Shown here: piece by piece, positions 1 through 6,321 of the stretch | Layout of the letters: each line of letters opens with the position of its first letter | How positions within the stretch are numbered: position 1 is the first letter of the stretch | Assembly (NCBI GenBank): GCA_946481465.1 | Contig: CAMLOC010000140.1 | Location: 1-7,837, forward strand | Reading direction: 5' to 3' | Origin: an uncultured Shinella sp. | GTDB lineage: Bacteria; Pseudomonadota; Alphaproteobacteria; Rhizobiales; Rhizobiaceae | Length of the DNA: 7,837 bases | Notes under the pieces: generated by a model | Database searches by the model: none | What the model saw: the letters and a program-made list of their open reading frames with translations, nothing else | What the model was told of the DNA's origin: nothing | Made by a program: the position numbers and the translations under genes

Positions 1-1
1 C

Positions 2-790
2 GGCAGCTATACGATCATCGCCCAGACGGCCGCGGAGATGATGGGCGTCGCCATCGACAAGGTGGTCGTGCGCCTCGGCGATTCCCGCTTCCCCGTCTCG
101 TCGGGATCGGGCGGCCAGTTCGGCGCGAACTCCTCGACCTCGGGCGTCTATGCCGCCTGCGTCAAGCTGCGCGAGGCGGTGGCGCGCAAGCTCGGCCTCA
201 ACGCGCAGGACGCCGTCTTCGAGAATGGCGCGATCCGCTCGGGCGACAGGACCATATCCCTTACCGAGGCGGCCGGATCGAAGCCGATTTCGGCCGAGGA
301 CAAGATCGAATGGGGCGACCTTACGGAAACACACCAGCAATCGACGTTCGGCGCGCATTTCGTCGAGGTCGGCGTCGATGCGGCGACGGGCGAGACCCGC
401 CTCCGCCGCATGCTGGCGGTCTGCGCGGCCGGGCGCATCCTCAACCCGATCACCGCCCGCAGCCAAGTCATCGGCGCGATGACGATGGGGGCGGGGGCGG
501 CGCTGTCGGAGGAACTGGTGATCGATACCCGGCGCGGCTTCTTCGTCAACCATGATCTGGCCGGCTACGAGGTTCCCGTCCATGCCGACATCCCCCACCA
601 GGAGGTGATCTTCATGGACGAGACCGACCCGATGTCCTCCCCCATGAAGGCGAAGGGTGTCGGAGAACTCGGCATCTGCGGCGTTTCCGCCGCGATCGCC
701 AACGCCATTTACAACGCCACCGGAATTCGGGTCCGGAGCTATCCCATCACGCTGGACAAGCTCATCGGGGGCCTTCCGGACATCGCCTGA
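2..790 (+). CDS. Molybdopterin-binding large subunit of a PaoC/YagR-like aldehyde oxidoreductase, 3' part only
   Basis: This is the last 262 codons of a large subunit that begins before the window; the frame is open to the left edge, so the internal ATGs at 38 and 41 are not real starts. PaoC-type subunits are about 730 residues, so roughly the final third is present. The fragment opens on the molybdopterin-binding loop GSYTIIAQTAAEMMGV, followed by GSGGQFGANSSTSG and then AAGRILNPITARSQ. The base that activates the substrate in this superfamily is the Glu of GVGELG, encoded at 665-667. The end, PITLDKL plus a short tail, matches the family's normal C-terminus, so the 3' end is intact. In the family this subunit binds the molybdenum cofactor and hydroxylates or oxidises the substrate (aldehydes for PaoC). 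Its [2Fe-2S] and FAD partners presumably lie upstream of the window. It is clearly related to, but quite different from, the large subunit at 2437-4725. Substrate unknown. Confidence -1.
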   Translation, partial: GSYTIIAQTAAEMMGVAIDKVVVRLGDSRFPVSSGSGGQFGANSSTSGVYAACVKLREAVARKLGLNAQDAVFENGAIRSGDRTISLTEAAGSKPISAEDKIEWGDLTETHQQSTFGAHFVEVGVDAATGETRLRRMLAVCAAGRILNPITARSQVIGAMTMGAGAALSEELVIDTRRGFFVNHDLAGYEVPVHADIPHQEVIFMDETDPMSSPMKAKGVGELGICGVSAAIANAIYNATGIRVRSYPITLDKLIGGLPDIA

Positions 791-881
791 ACAGGCGCGC
801 GAGACTTAAACGCAATGCCGCTGCTTGTTTTGCACGCGGCCGATGCAAAGGCGAACGGCGCCATAGCGACAGGAGTGAACG
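791..881 (+). other. 91-base gap before the complete molybdoenzyme operon, with an imperfect inverted repeat
   Basis: This gap separates the upstream large-subunit gene from the [2Fe-2S] gene. It contains an imperfect inverted repeat: GCCGCTGC at 817-824 and GCA-C-GCGGC at 832-840 (one bulged C), with a 7-base T-rich loop. No T-tract follows, so it is a poor intrinsic terminator. I see no convincing -35/-10 pair. The gap could hold a promoter for the downstream operon, or the genes may be read through from upstream; the sequence does not decide. Confidence -1.
871..875 (+). promoter_or_regulatory. Ribosome binding site of the [2Fe-2S] subunit, abutting an in-frame stop
   Basis: AGGAG lies six bases before the ATG at 882. 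The next three bases (876-878) are TGA in the same frame as the gene. The coding sequence therefore cannot be extended upstream, which fixes the start and excludes a longer N-terminus such as a Tat signal peptide. Confidence -1.
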
Positions 882-1448
882 ATGCGGACGCATGACGATG
901 TCTTCCATACACCAGCCGTTTTGCGCGGGAGTGTCGACGTGACGCTGCGGATAAACGGAACGGATATGCAGGTGACGATCGAGCCGCGCACCTCGCTCCT
1001 GGATGCCTTGCGCGAGCGGCTCGGGCTTACCGGGTCGAAAAAAGGCTGCAACCAGGGGGCCTGCGGCGCCTGCACGGTGCTCGTCGACGGCGACCGTGTG
1101 CTCTCCTGCCTGTCGCTCGCCATCCAGATGGAAGGCCGAGAGATCACGACGGTCGAGGGCCTTGAAGGCGATGGCGGACTGCATTCCCTGCAGACGGCCT
1201 TCATCGTCCATGACGGTTTTCAGTGCGGCTATTGCACGCCGGGCCAGCTCTGTTCCGCCATCGGCATGGTCCGCGAATTCCGCGATGGCCTTCCGAGCGC
1301 CGTGACGGGCGACATGAACGCAACGGACATCGAATTCTCCGATGCCGAGATCAAGGAGCGGATGAGCGGCAATCTCTGTCGCTGTGGGGCCTATGTCGGC
1401 ATCTGTTCGGCGATTCGCGAGACTTTCGGGGCAGAGGTGTCGCCATGA
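882..1448 (+). CDS. [2Fe-2S] iron-sulfur subunit of a molybdenum hydroxylase (PaoA/YagT-like)
   Basis: This 188-residue protein has the two [2Fe-2S] domains of the xanthine dehydrogenase family. The plant-ferredoxin-like N-terminal domain carries C56, C61, C64 and C76 (GCNQGACGACTVLVDG, then LSC). The C-terminal helical domain carries C115 and C118 (FQCGYCTPGQ) plus C166 and C168 (SGNLCRCGAY). By family knowledge it relays electrons from the molybdenum centre to FAD. The start is fixed by AGGAG at 871-875 and an in-frame TGA just before it. E. coli PaoA is longer because it carries a Tat signal; here the N-terminus (MRTHDDVFHT) has no twin arginine, hydrophobic stretch or signal cleavage site, so a cytoplasmic enzyme is inferred. 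Its stop overlaps the next start by four bases (ATGA), indicating translational coupling with the FAD subunit. Confidence -1.
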   Translation: MRTHDDVFHTPAVLRGSVDVTLRINGTDMQVTIEPRTSLLDALRERLGLTGSKKGCNQGACGACTVLVDGDRVLSCLSLAIQMEGREITTVEGLEGDGGLHSLQTAFIVHDGFQCGYCTPGQLCSAIGMVREFRDGLPSAVTGDMNATDIEFSDAEIKERMSGNLCRCGAYVGICSAIRETFGAEVSP

Positions 1449-2437
1449 AGGACTTTTCCTATGCGCGCGCCGAAGGCGTCGAGGATGCGGTCCGCATGAT
1501 GGCGAGAACGCCCAATGCCCGGTTTCTCGCAGGCGGGACCAATCTCGTCGATCTGATGCGGGAGAATATCGAGCAGCCCGAGGCGCTCGTGGACGTCTCC
1601 ACGCTGCCGCTCGGCGAGATCGAACGGCATGCGGATGGCGGGCTTTCGATCGGCGCCACGGTGCGCAACACCGCACTCGCCGGCCACGCCGCCGTTCGGC
1701 GAGACTATCCGTTCCTCGCCCAGGCCGTGCTGTTCGGCGCGTCCGGGCAGATTCGCAACATGGCGACAGTCGGCGGCAATCTGCTTCAACGCACACGCTG
1801 CGCCTATTTTTACGACCTTGCCGCCTGCTGCAACAAGCGCGAGCCCGGCAGCGGTTGCGACGCGATCGGCGGCTTCAACCGCATGCATGCCATACTCGGC
1901 GCGTCCGACCGCTGCATCGCCGTACATCCTTCCGATCTCTGCGTGGCGCTGGCGGCGCTGGATACGACCGTGAGCGTGATGGGGCCTGACGGCGGCCGCA
2001 CCATCCCCTTCGCCGATCTCCATCGCTTGCCGGGCGAGACGCCGCATGTCGAGACCGCGCTCGCACCCGGCGAGCTCATCACGGGCATCCGGATCGCACC
2101 GCTCGGCTTCGCGCGCAATTCGCTTTACCGCAAGGTCCGCGACCGGGCGAGCTACGCCTTCGCGCTCGTCAGCGTTGCCGCTGCCCTGGATGTGAAGGAC
2201 GGCAAGGTCGCGGGCGTGCGCCTCGCGCTGGGCGGCGTCGCCCATAAGCCGTGGCGCGCGGCGGAGGCCGAACGCATCCTCATCGGCGGCGATGCCGGAC
2301 GGGCGCAGTTCGAGCGCGCCGCCGAGGCGGAACTCGCGCAGGCGCGCGCCTTCGAGCACAACGCCTTCAAGATCGAGCTGGCGCGCCGCACCATCGTCGG
2401 CGCGCTGACGGAACTGGCCGAGCAGGGAGACGCCTGA
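1445..2437 (+). CDS. FAD-binding subunit with a PaoB-type extra iron-sulfur cysteine set
   Basis: A 330-residue FAD subunit of the molybdopterin-dehydrogenase FAD-binding (CO dehydrogenase medium subunit) family. I chose the ATG at 1445 because it overlaps the previous stop, has AGAGG seven bases upstream, and gives the typical N-terminus MKDFSYARAEG. FAD-binding motifs are AGGTNL (29-34) and the region around IRNMATVGGNLLQRTRC (103-119). Between the two halves lies an insertion with C119, C128, C129, C138 and C157 (RTRCAYFYD, CCNKREPGSGC, SDRC). This matches the segment that holds a [4Fe-4S] cluster in E. coli PaoB, so a cluster is likely here too, although which four cysteines bind it is inferred. 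A typical CO-dehydrogenase-type C-terminal domain follows. Its role is to collect electrons from the Fe-S subunit and hand them to an acceptor. Its stop overlaps the large-subunit start by one base (TGATG). Confidence -1.
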   Translation: MKDFSYARAEGVEDAVRMMARTPNARFLAGGTNLVDLMRENIEQPEALVDVSTLPLGEIERHADGGLSIGATVRNTALAGHAAVRRDYPFLAQAVLFGASGQIRNMATVGGNLLQRTRCAYFYDLAACCNKREPGSGCDAIGGFNRMHAILGASDRCIAVHPSDLCVALAALDTTVSVMGPDGGRTIPFADLHRLPGETPHVETALAPGELITGIRIAPLGFARNSLYRKVRDRASYAFALVSVAAALDVKDGKVAGVRLALGGVAHKPWRAAEAERILIGGDAGRAQFERAAEAELAQARAFEHNAFKIELARRTIVGALTELAEQGDA

Positions 2438-4725
2438 TGCCGAACATGCGCAAGATCATGGAGACGGTCGCCCGTTTTATCCCCGACGGCGAGCCCGATC
2501 CCCTCATCGGCAAGCACAGCCATGTCAGCCGGCCGGTGGACCGTATCGACGGGCGCCTGAAGGTCACGGGCAAGGCGCCGTTCACCGCGGAATTCGCCAT
2601 CGACGGCCTGACGCATGCGGCGCTCGCCAACAGCACGATCGCCAAAGGACGCATCGCGCGGATCGACCTGTCCGAAGCGCAGGCCGCGCCCGGCGTCGTT
2701 GCCATCCTCACGCATGAGAACGCGCCGCGGCTGAAGCGCCCCTCGCTCCTCAACGTCAACAATGTCGGCAAGGGCGTCGGCAGCAGCGACCTGCCGATCA
2801 TGCAGGACGACGCGATCCACTATGACGGGCAGGCCGTCGCCGTGGTCGTCGCGCAGACGCTGGAACAGGCAGAACATGCCGCATCGCTGGTGCGGGTGGA
2901 GTATGCGGCCGGGACGGCGCGCGTCTCCTTCGACGCGCTGAAAGGCGAGGCGGAAACGCCCTCGGAGGTGCTGGGCGAGGATCCGGAGGTGAGGAAGGGC
3001 GATGCGGAAGCCGCCCTGGCGGCGGCGTCGTTTCAGGTCGACAACGTCTACCGCACGCCGCGCCACAACCACAATGCTCTCGAACCGCATGCCACCATCG
3101 CGCTCTGGGAGAGCGACGACGAGCTGCTGGTCTATGACAGCACCCAGTTCGTCAACGGCACCAAGCACCAGCTTGCCCGCGTCTTCCGCCTGAAGCCGGA
3201 CGACGTGCGGGTGATCTCGCCCTTCGTCGGCGGGGCGTTCGGCGGCAAATGGGCGCTCTGGAGCAACACGGTCCTGTGCGCGGCCGCCGCGAAGATCGCC
3301 GGGCGTCCGGTCAAACTCTTCCTGTCGCGGGAGGGCACCTTCCGCATCATCGGCGGGCGCACGATGGCCGAGCAGCGCGTGGCGCTCGGCGCGGATCGCG
3401 ACGGGCGCTTTACCGCGCTTGTCCACACGGGCACGACGGCGACAACGAGCCATGCGAACTTCCCCGAGCAGTTCTCGCTGCTCGCGCGCCACCTTTACGA
3501 CACCGAAACCAAGCTGATCGGCCAGAAGGTCTTCAATCTCGACACGGTGGCCAACACCTGGATGCGTGCGCCGGGCGAGGCCATGGCGACCTTCGCGCTG
3601 GAATCGGCGATCGACGAGCTCGCCCACAAGATGGGGATCGATCCCATCGAGCTGCGCCGGATCAACGAGCCGGAAAAGGACCCCACGAAGGGAACCGCGT
3701 TCTCCAGCCGCAACCTTCTCGAAGCCTACAGGCGCGGCGCGGAGAAATTCGGCTGGTCCGGCCGTTCGGCCGAGCCGGGAACGCGCCGCGACGGCAAATG
3801 GCTGATCGGGCAGGGGGTGGCGACCGCCTACTACCCGGTCTTCCGGTTTCCGGCGACGGTGCGCGTGCGTCTTGATGCCGACGGCAGCGCGCTGGTGCAG
3901 GCCGCGGGAAGCGAGATGGGGATGGGCACCGCGACGGCGCAGATCCAGCACGCCGCCGAACGGCTCGGCCTGCCGATGGACAAGGTATCGTTCGAATACG
4001 GCGATTCCGCCCTGCCGGATTCGGCCGTCACGGCGGGCGGATCGAGCCAGACGGCCACCATTATGGCCGCGGTGCAGCCGGCGGTGGAAAAGCTGCACAA
4101 GAAGCTGATGGCGCTCGTTACGGACGATTCGCCGCTGGCCGGCGCCAACGACGTCGAGGCGCGCGACGGCGGCCTCTACAGGGTCGGCGAGAGCGGCGCG
4201 GGCGAGAGCTATGCGGCGATCCTCCAGCGGGCGGGCCAAGCCTATCTGGAAGTGGAGGCGAGTTCCTCCATGCCCATGGAGACGATGAAATATTCGATGG
4301 CCTCCTACGGCGCGCAGTTCTGCGAGGTGCGGGTCAACGCGGAAACCGGCGAGCTGCGCGTCTCGCGATGGCTCGGCTCCTTCGACTGCGGCCGCATCAT
4401 CAACCCGAAGACGGCGGCCAGCCAGTTTCGCGGCGGCATCATCATGGGCATCGGCATGGCGCTTTCGGAGGAAACCCAGTTCGACGATCGGCGCGGCCGG
4501 ATCGTCAACCGGTCGCTTGCCGAATACCATATCCCCGTCCATCTCGACGTGCCCGACATAGAGGTGATCTATACCGACATCCCTGACGCGCTGATGCCGC
4601 TCGGCGCACGCGGTGTCGGCGAGATCGGCATCACGGGCACCGCGGCGGCGATCGCCAACGCGGTCTTCAATGCGACCGGCAAGCGCATCCGCGACCTGCC
4701 GATCACCTTGGACAAGCTGCTCTGA
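2437..4725 (+). CDS. Molybdopterin-binding large subunit of the same enzyme (aldehyde oxidoreductase / xanthine dehydrogenase family)
   Basis: A complete 762-residue catalytic subunit. The ATG at 2437 is preceded by AGGGAG at 2424-2429 and overlaps the FAD-subunit stop. The N-terminal a/b-hammerhead domain begins near HVSRPVDRIDGRLKVTGKA (residues about 29-47). Family landmarks then follow in order: GGAFGGK (265-271), RAPGEA (377-382), the molybdopterin loop GSEMGMGTATAQ (491-502), GGSSQTAT (534-541), and the catalytic Glu729 within GVGEIG. The C-terminus PITLDKLL is normal for the family. The length and all core motifs indicate an active enzyme. It should bind a molybdenum cofactor and form a heterotrimer with the two preceding products. 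Sequence alone does not give the substrate; aldehydes or N-heterocycles are the usual choices. No XdhC/PaoD-type cofactor-insertion chaperone lies in the window, although such proteins usually accompany these enzymes. The gene ends nine bases before the convergent xthA. Confidence -1.
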   Translation: MPNMRKIMETVARFIPDGEPDPLIGKHSHVSRPVDRIDGRLKVTGKAPFTAEFAIDGLTHAALANSTIAKGRIARIDLSEAQAAPGVVAILTHENAPRLKRPSLLNVNNVGKGVGSSDLPIMQDDAIHYDGQAVAVVVAQTLEQAEHAASLVRVEYAAGTARVSFDALKGEAETPSEVLGEDPEVRKGDAEAALAAASFQVDNVYRTPRHNHNALEPHATIALWESDDELLVYDSTQFVNGTKHQLARVFRLKPDDVRVISPFVGGAFGGKWALWSNTVLCAAAAKIAGRPVKLFLSREGTFRIIGGRTMAEQRVALGADRDGRFTALVHTGTTATTSHANFPEQFSLLARHLYDTETKLIGQKVFNLDTVANTWMRAPGEAMATFALESAIDELAHKMGIDPIELRRINEPEKDPTKGTAFSSRNLLEAYRRGAEKFGWSGRSAEPGTRRDGKWLIGQGVATAYYPVFRFPATVRVRLDADGSALVQAAGSEMGMGTATAQIQHAAERLGLPMDKVSFEYGDSALPDSAVTAGGSSQTATIMAAVQPAVEKLHKKLMALVTDDSPLAGANDVEARDGGLYRVGESGAGESYAAILQRAGQAYLEVEASSSMPMETMKYSMASYGAQFCEVRVNAETGELRVSRWLGSFDCGRIINPKTAASQFRGGIIMGIGMALSEETQFDDRRGRIVNRSLAEYHIPVHLDVPDIEVIYTDIPDALMPLGARGVGEIGITGTAAAIANAVFNATGKRIRDLPITLDKLL

Positions 4726-4734
4726 TCGCCTGCG

Positions 4735-5517
4735 TCATTGCGAGGGCGCTTCGAGCTCGATCATCACCGGCGCATGGTCGCTGGTATGGTCCCAGCCGCG
4801 CGGCGTGCGGCGGACGCTCGCCTTGCGAAGCCAGAGCGCCAGCGCCCGGCTGAGAAGCAGGTGGTCGATGCGCAGGCCTGCATCCCGCTCGAAGGAATTG
4901 CGCCAGTATTTCCAGAAGGTGTAGATGCGTTCGTTCGGATGCAGGTGCCGGATAGCATCGGTCCAGCCTTGGGCCAGCAAATCGGCGTAGGCTTCTCTCA
5001 CCTCCGGCCGAAACAGCGCGTCGTCGCGCCAGCGCTCCGGTGCATAGACGTCGAGATCGGTCGGCATGACGTTGAAATCCCCAATCAGCGCCACGGGAAG
5101 ATCAAGCGAGAGCAGGTCGGCCGCATAGGTCTGGAGACGCTCGAACCAGCGCAGCTTGTAGTCGAATTTCGGGCCGGGCGCCGGATTGCCGTTCGGCAGG
5201 TACAGGCAGCCGATCAGGATGCCGTCGACAGCGGCTTCGATATAACGTCTGTGGCTGTCGTCGGAATCGCCGGGCAGGCCGCGACGCGTCAGGATAGGGG
5301 TTGCCTCCCTGGCGAGGATCGCGACACCGTTCCAGCTTTTCTGCCCATGCCAGACCGCCTCGTATCCCATTCGCTCAAGGTCGCGCCGGGGAAAGCGCTC
5401 ATCCGGCGACTTGAGCTCCTGCAGGCAGACGATGTCGGGCGCGTCCTGTTCCAGCCATCGCAGAAGGACGGGAAGCCGGGCGTTGATGCCGTTGACGTTG
5501 TAGGTGGCGAGTTTCAC
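4735..5517 (-). CDS. xthA: Exodeoxyribonuclease III / AP endonuclease (ExoIII family)
   Basis: A 260-residue endonuclease/exonuclease/phosphatase-fold enzyme. In the family it cuts DNA 5' of abasic sites and removes nucleotides or blocking groups from 3' ends in base excision repair. Visible active-site residues, given with E. coli ExoIII counterparts where I know them, are: N7 (ATYNVNG), E34 (LQELK, metal ligand), Y106 (LYLPNG), D147 and N149 (GDFN), D218 (RIDHLL), and D247-H248 (SDHAPV, general base). The start is GTG at 5515-5517, giving VKLATYNVNG, the standard N-terminus, with GGAG seven bases upstream (5525-5528 on this strand). The open frame continues another 44 codons upstream to an ATG at 5649, but that extension (MQWQGNMPCE...) does not fit the family. 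The gene converges on the molybdoenzyme operon and diverges from a small cysteine-rich gene. High confidence in family; whether it is the main AP endonuclease of the cell is unknown. Confidence -1.
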   Translation of the reverse strand: MKLATYNVNGINARLPVLLRWLEQDAPDIVCLQELKSPDERFPRRDLERMGYEAVWHGQKSWNGVAILAREATPILTRRGLPGDSDDSHRRYIEAAVDGILIGCLYLPNGNPAPGPKFDYKLRWFERLQTYAADLLSLDLPVALIGDFNVMPTDLDVYAPERWRDDALFRPEVREAYADLLAQGWTDAIRHLHPNERIYTFWKYWRNSFERDAGLRIDHLLLSRALALWLRKASVRRTPRGWDHTSDHAPVMIELEAPSQ

Positions 5518-5524
5518 GAAGCTG

Positions 5525-5528
5525 CTCC
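5525..5528 (-). promoter_or_regulatory. Ribosome binding site that selects the GTG start of xthA
   Basis: GGAG on the minus strand lies seven bases before GTG (5515-5517). Together with the conserved KLATYNVNG N-terminus, it favours the GTG start over the in-frame ATG 132 bases further upstream. Confidence -1.
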
Positions 5529-5571
5529 GGGCGCGGCGATGGTCCGAGGGGAAACCGTCCCGGAATTTCAA

Positions 5572-5594
5572 AGGTTCCCCGCGCTTTTGAACCT
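5572..5594. repeat. Inverted repeat AGGTTC-N11-GAACCT upstream of xthA
   Basis: Perfect six-base arms at 5572-5577 and 5589-5594 lie about 55 bases before the xthA start in the divergent intergenic region. It may be a protein-binding site or chance. It does not fit the usual alphaproteobacterial LexA box, which is a direct repeat GTTC-N7-GTTC, and no T-tract follows, so it is not a terminator. Confidence -1.
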
Positions 5595-5654
5595 CCAAGG
5601 ACGTGTGCGGCAAGATGCTCTCGCAAGGCATGTTTCCCTGCCATTGCAAAGATT

Positions 5655-5678
5655 TTGAGCGCTCCTATCTGTGCTCAA
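5655..5678. repeat. Inverted repeat TTGAGC-N12-GCTCAA, possible operator before the small cysteine-rich gene
   Basis: Six-base arms at 5655-5660 and 5673-5678 end 20 bases before the ATG at 5699. The repeat overlaps the only weak promoter-like match I could find for the plus strand (TTGCAA at 5644-5649, 16-base spacer, TATCTG at 5666-5671). A regulator bound here could block that promoter. Both the promoter and the operator are tentative. Confidence -1.
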
Positions 5679-5698
5679 GATCGTTGGAGACGACCGCG

Positions 5699-5950
5699 AT
5701 GAAGACAATTCCCATCGGTACCCTTTTTGACCCCGCCGCCGAGATCATGCTGCCGCACCGGTGCGACCACGCTGCCCGAACTACAGCTGCGTGCATCTGT
5801 TGCGGGCAGGCAGGTCAGGCGATGGACGATGACGGCTGCGGCATCTGCGATGCCTGCCTCGATGCGCCGCTTCAGGCGACCGGCAGTCCTGACGGCCTTG
5901 ATTTCCCCAATGCCTTTCCCCATCTATCGCTCACTGCCCGTCAACGATGA
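5699..5950 (+). CDS. Small cysteine-rich protein, probable zinc-ribbon-like fold, function unknown
   Basis: An 83-residue protein. The ATG at 5699 has GGAG nine bases upstream and begins the plausible N-terminus MKTIPIGTLF; the frame is open to an ATG at 5603, but that extension has no comparable support. Seven cysteines occur at 22, 32, 34, 35, 47, 50 and 53. C32-x2-C35-G (CICCG) and C47-x2-C50 or C50-x2-C53 (CGICDAC) are spaced like the two knuckles of a zinc ribbon, with an acidic DDD turn between them. There is no signal peptide or membrane segment. I do not recognise a named family. It diverges from xthA across 181 bases and is followed by a hairpin. Zinc binding is inferred from spacing only; a DNA-repair link would rest on neighbourhood alone. 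Confidence -1.
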   Translation: MKTIPIGTLFDPAAEIMLPHRCDHAARTTAACICCGQAGQAMDDDGCGICDACLDAPLQATGSPDGLDFPNAFPHLSLTARQR

Positions 5951-6000
5951 ACTGCCTGCAGCGACGATATCCGTCGCGCGTTCGCAATCATCCGGGTCGG

Positions 6001-6032
6001 AAGGGCGCTCCCCGAAAGGGTCGAGCGCCCTT
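6001..6032 (+). terminator. Strong hairpin, likely terminator between convergent transcription units
   Basis: AAGGGCGCTC (6001-6010) pairs perfectly with GAGCGCCCTT (6023-6032). Inside, CCC-GAAA-GGG (6011-6020) can extend the stem and close with a GNRA-type tetraloop, leaving a two-base TC bulge. On the plus strand it is followed by CATCATTT, a weak T-run, and it lies 50 bases after the stop of the small cysteine-rich gene. On the minus strand it lies 34 bases past the stop of the 65-residue ORF but has no T-tract there. A plus-strand or bidirectional terminator is the best reading. Confidence -1.
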
Positions 6033-6066
6033 CATCATTTCGGGAAGGGGTCGCCGCAGGGTACGG

Positions 6067-6264
6067 TCACACGGATCGCCGCGAGCGCCAGGTTCCAGCC
6101 TTGTCCCTGACCAGCCGCCAGCGGCGCGCATCGACATCCGTGCCGCGGGCCGTGCGATAGGCCGGGACGGAAAGATGAATGTCCTCCCCATCAGGATGCC
6201 ATTCACCTATCATGGCGATCCCGTCGCCGAACTCGACCACACATGCCTTCCGCAGCTTCGGCAT
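6067..6264 (-). CDS. Possible small 65-residue protein downstream of the SRAP gene
   Basis: The frame encodes 65 residues starting MPKLRKACVVEFGDGIAMIGEW, with a soluble, tryptophan- and arginine-containing composition that looks like real protein. Codon use supports coding: G or C is frequent at third positions (about three quarters) and much less so at second positions, as in the neighbours. It begins 57 bases after the SRAP stop in the same frame and on the same strand, so it could be a second cistron. The ribosome site is poor: one GAGG directly abuts the ATG and another lies 11 bases upstream. I recognise no family and see no signal peptide or membrane segment. The alternative is non-coding sequence between SRAP and the hairpin. 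Confidence -1.
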   Translation of the reverse strand: MPKLRKACVVEFGDGIAMIGEWHPDGEDIHLSVPAYRTARGTDVDARRWRLVRDKAGTWRSRRSV

Positions 6265-6321
6265 CCTCGACGCGGACCTCGCCGCCCGGAAAGGCGTGAC
6301 TATGCGGGAAAGAAAAGCGCA

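Noticed and set aside
762..1796. A 344-codon minus-strand frame antisense to the [2Fe-2S] and FAD genes
   Set aside because: It is rich in Arg and Ala with no domain, and it runs opposite two overlapping genes with unmistakable cysteine and FAD motifs.
2152..4542. A 796-codon open frame antisense to the molybdenum large subunit
   Set aside because: It is the mirror of a GC-rich gene with strong third-position bias. Its translation is dominated by Arg, Ala, His, Asp and Val without motifs, whereas the plus strand carries a complete, recognisable enzyme.
5572..5594. LexA (SOS) box upstream of xthA
   Set aside because: GTTC and GAAC occur here as an inverted pair 11 bases apart, not as the direct GTTC-N7-GTTC repeat expected in alphaproteobacteria.
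5518..5649. N-terminal extension of XthA to the ATG at 5649
   Set aside because: The 44 extra residues do not resemble ExoIII N-termini, and a GTG with GGAG lies exactly at the conserved KLATYNVNG start.
4738..5658. A 306-codon plus-strand frame antisense to xthA
   Set aside because: XthA on the minus strand has the full set of ExoIII active-site residues; this frame is its shadow.
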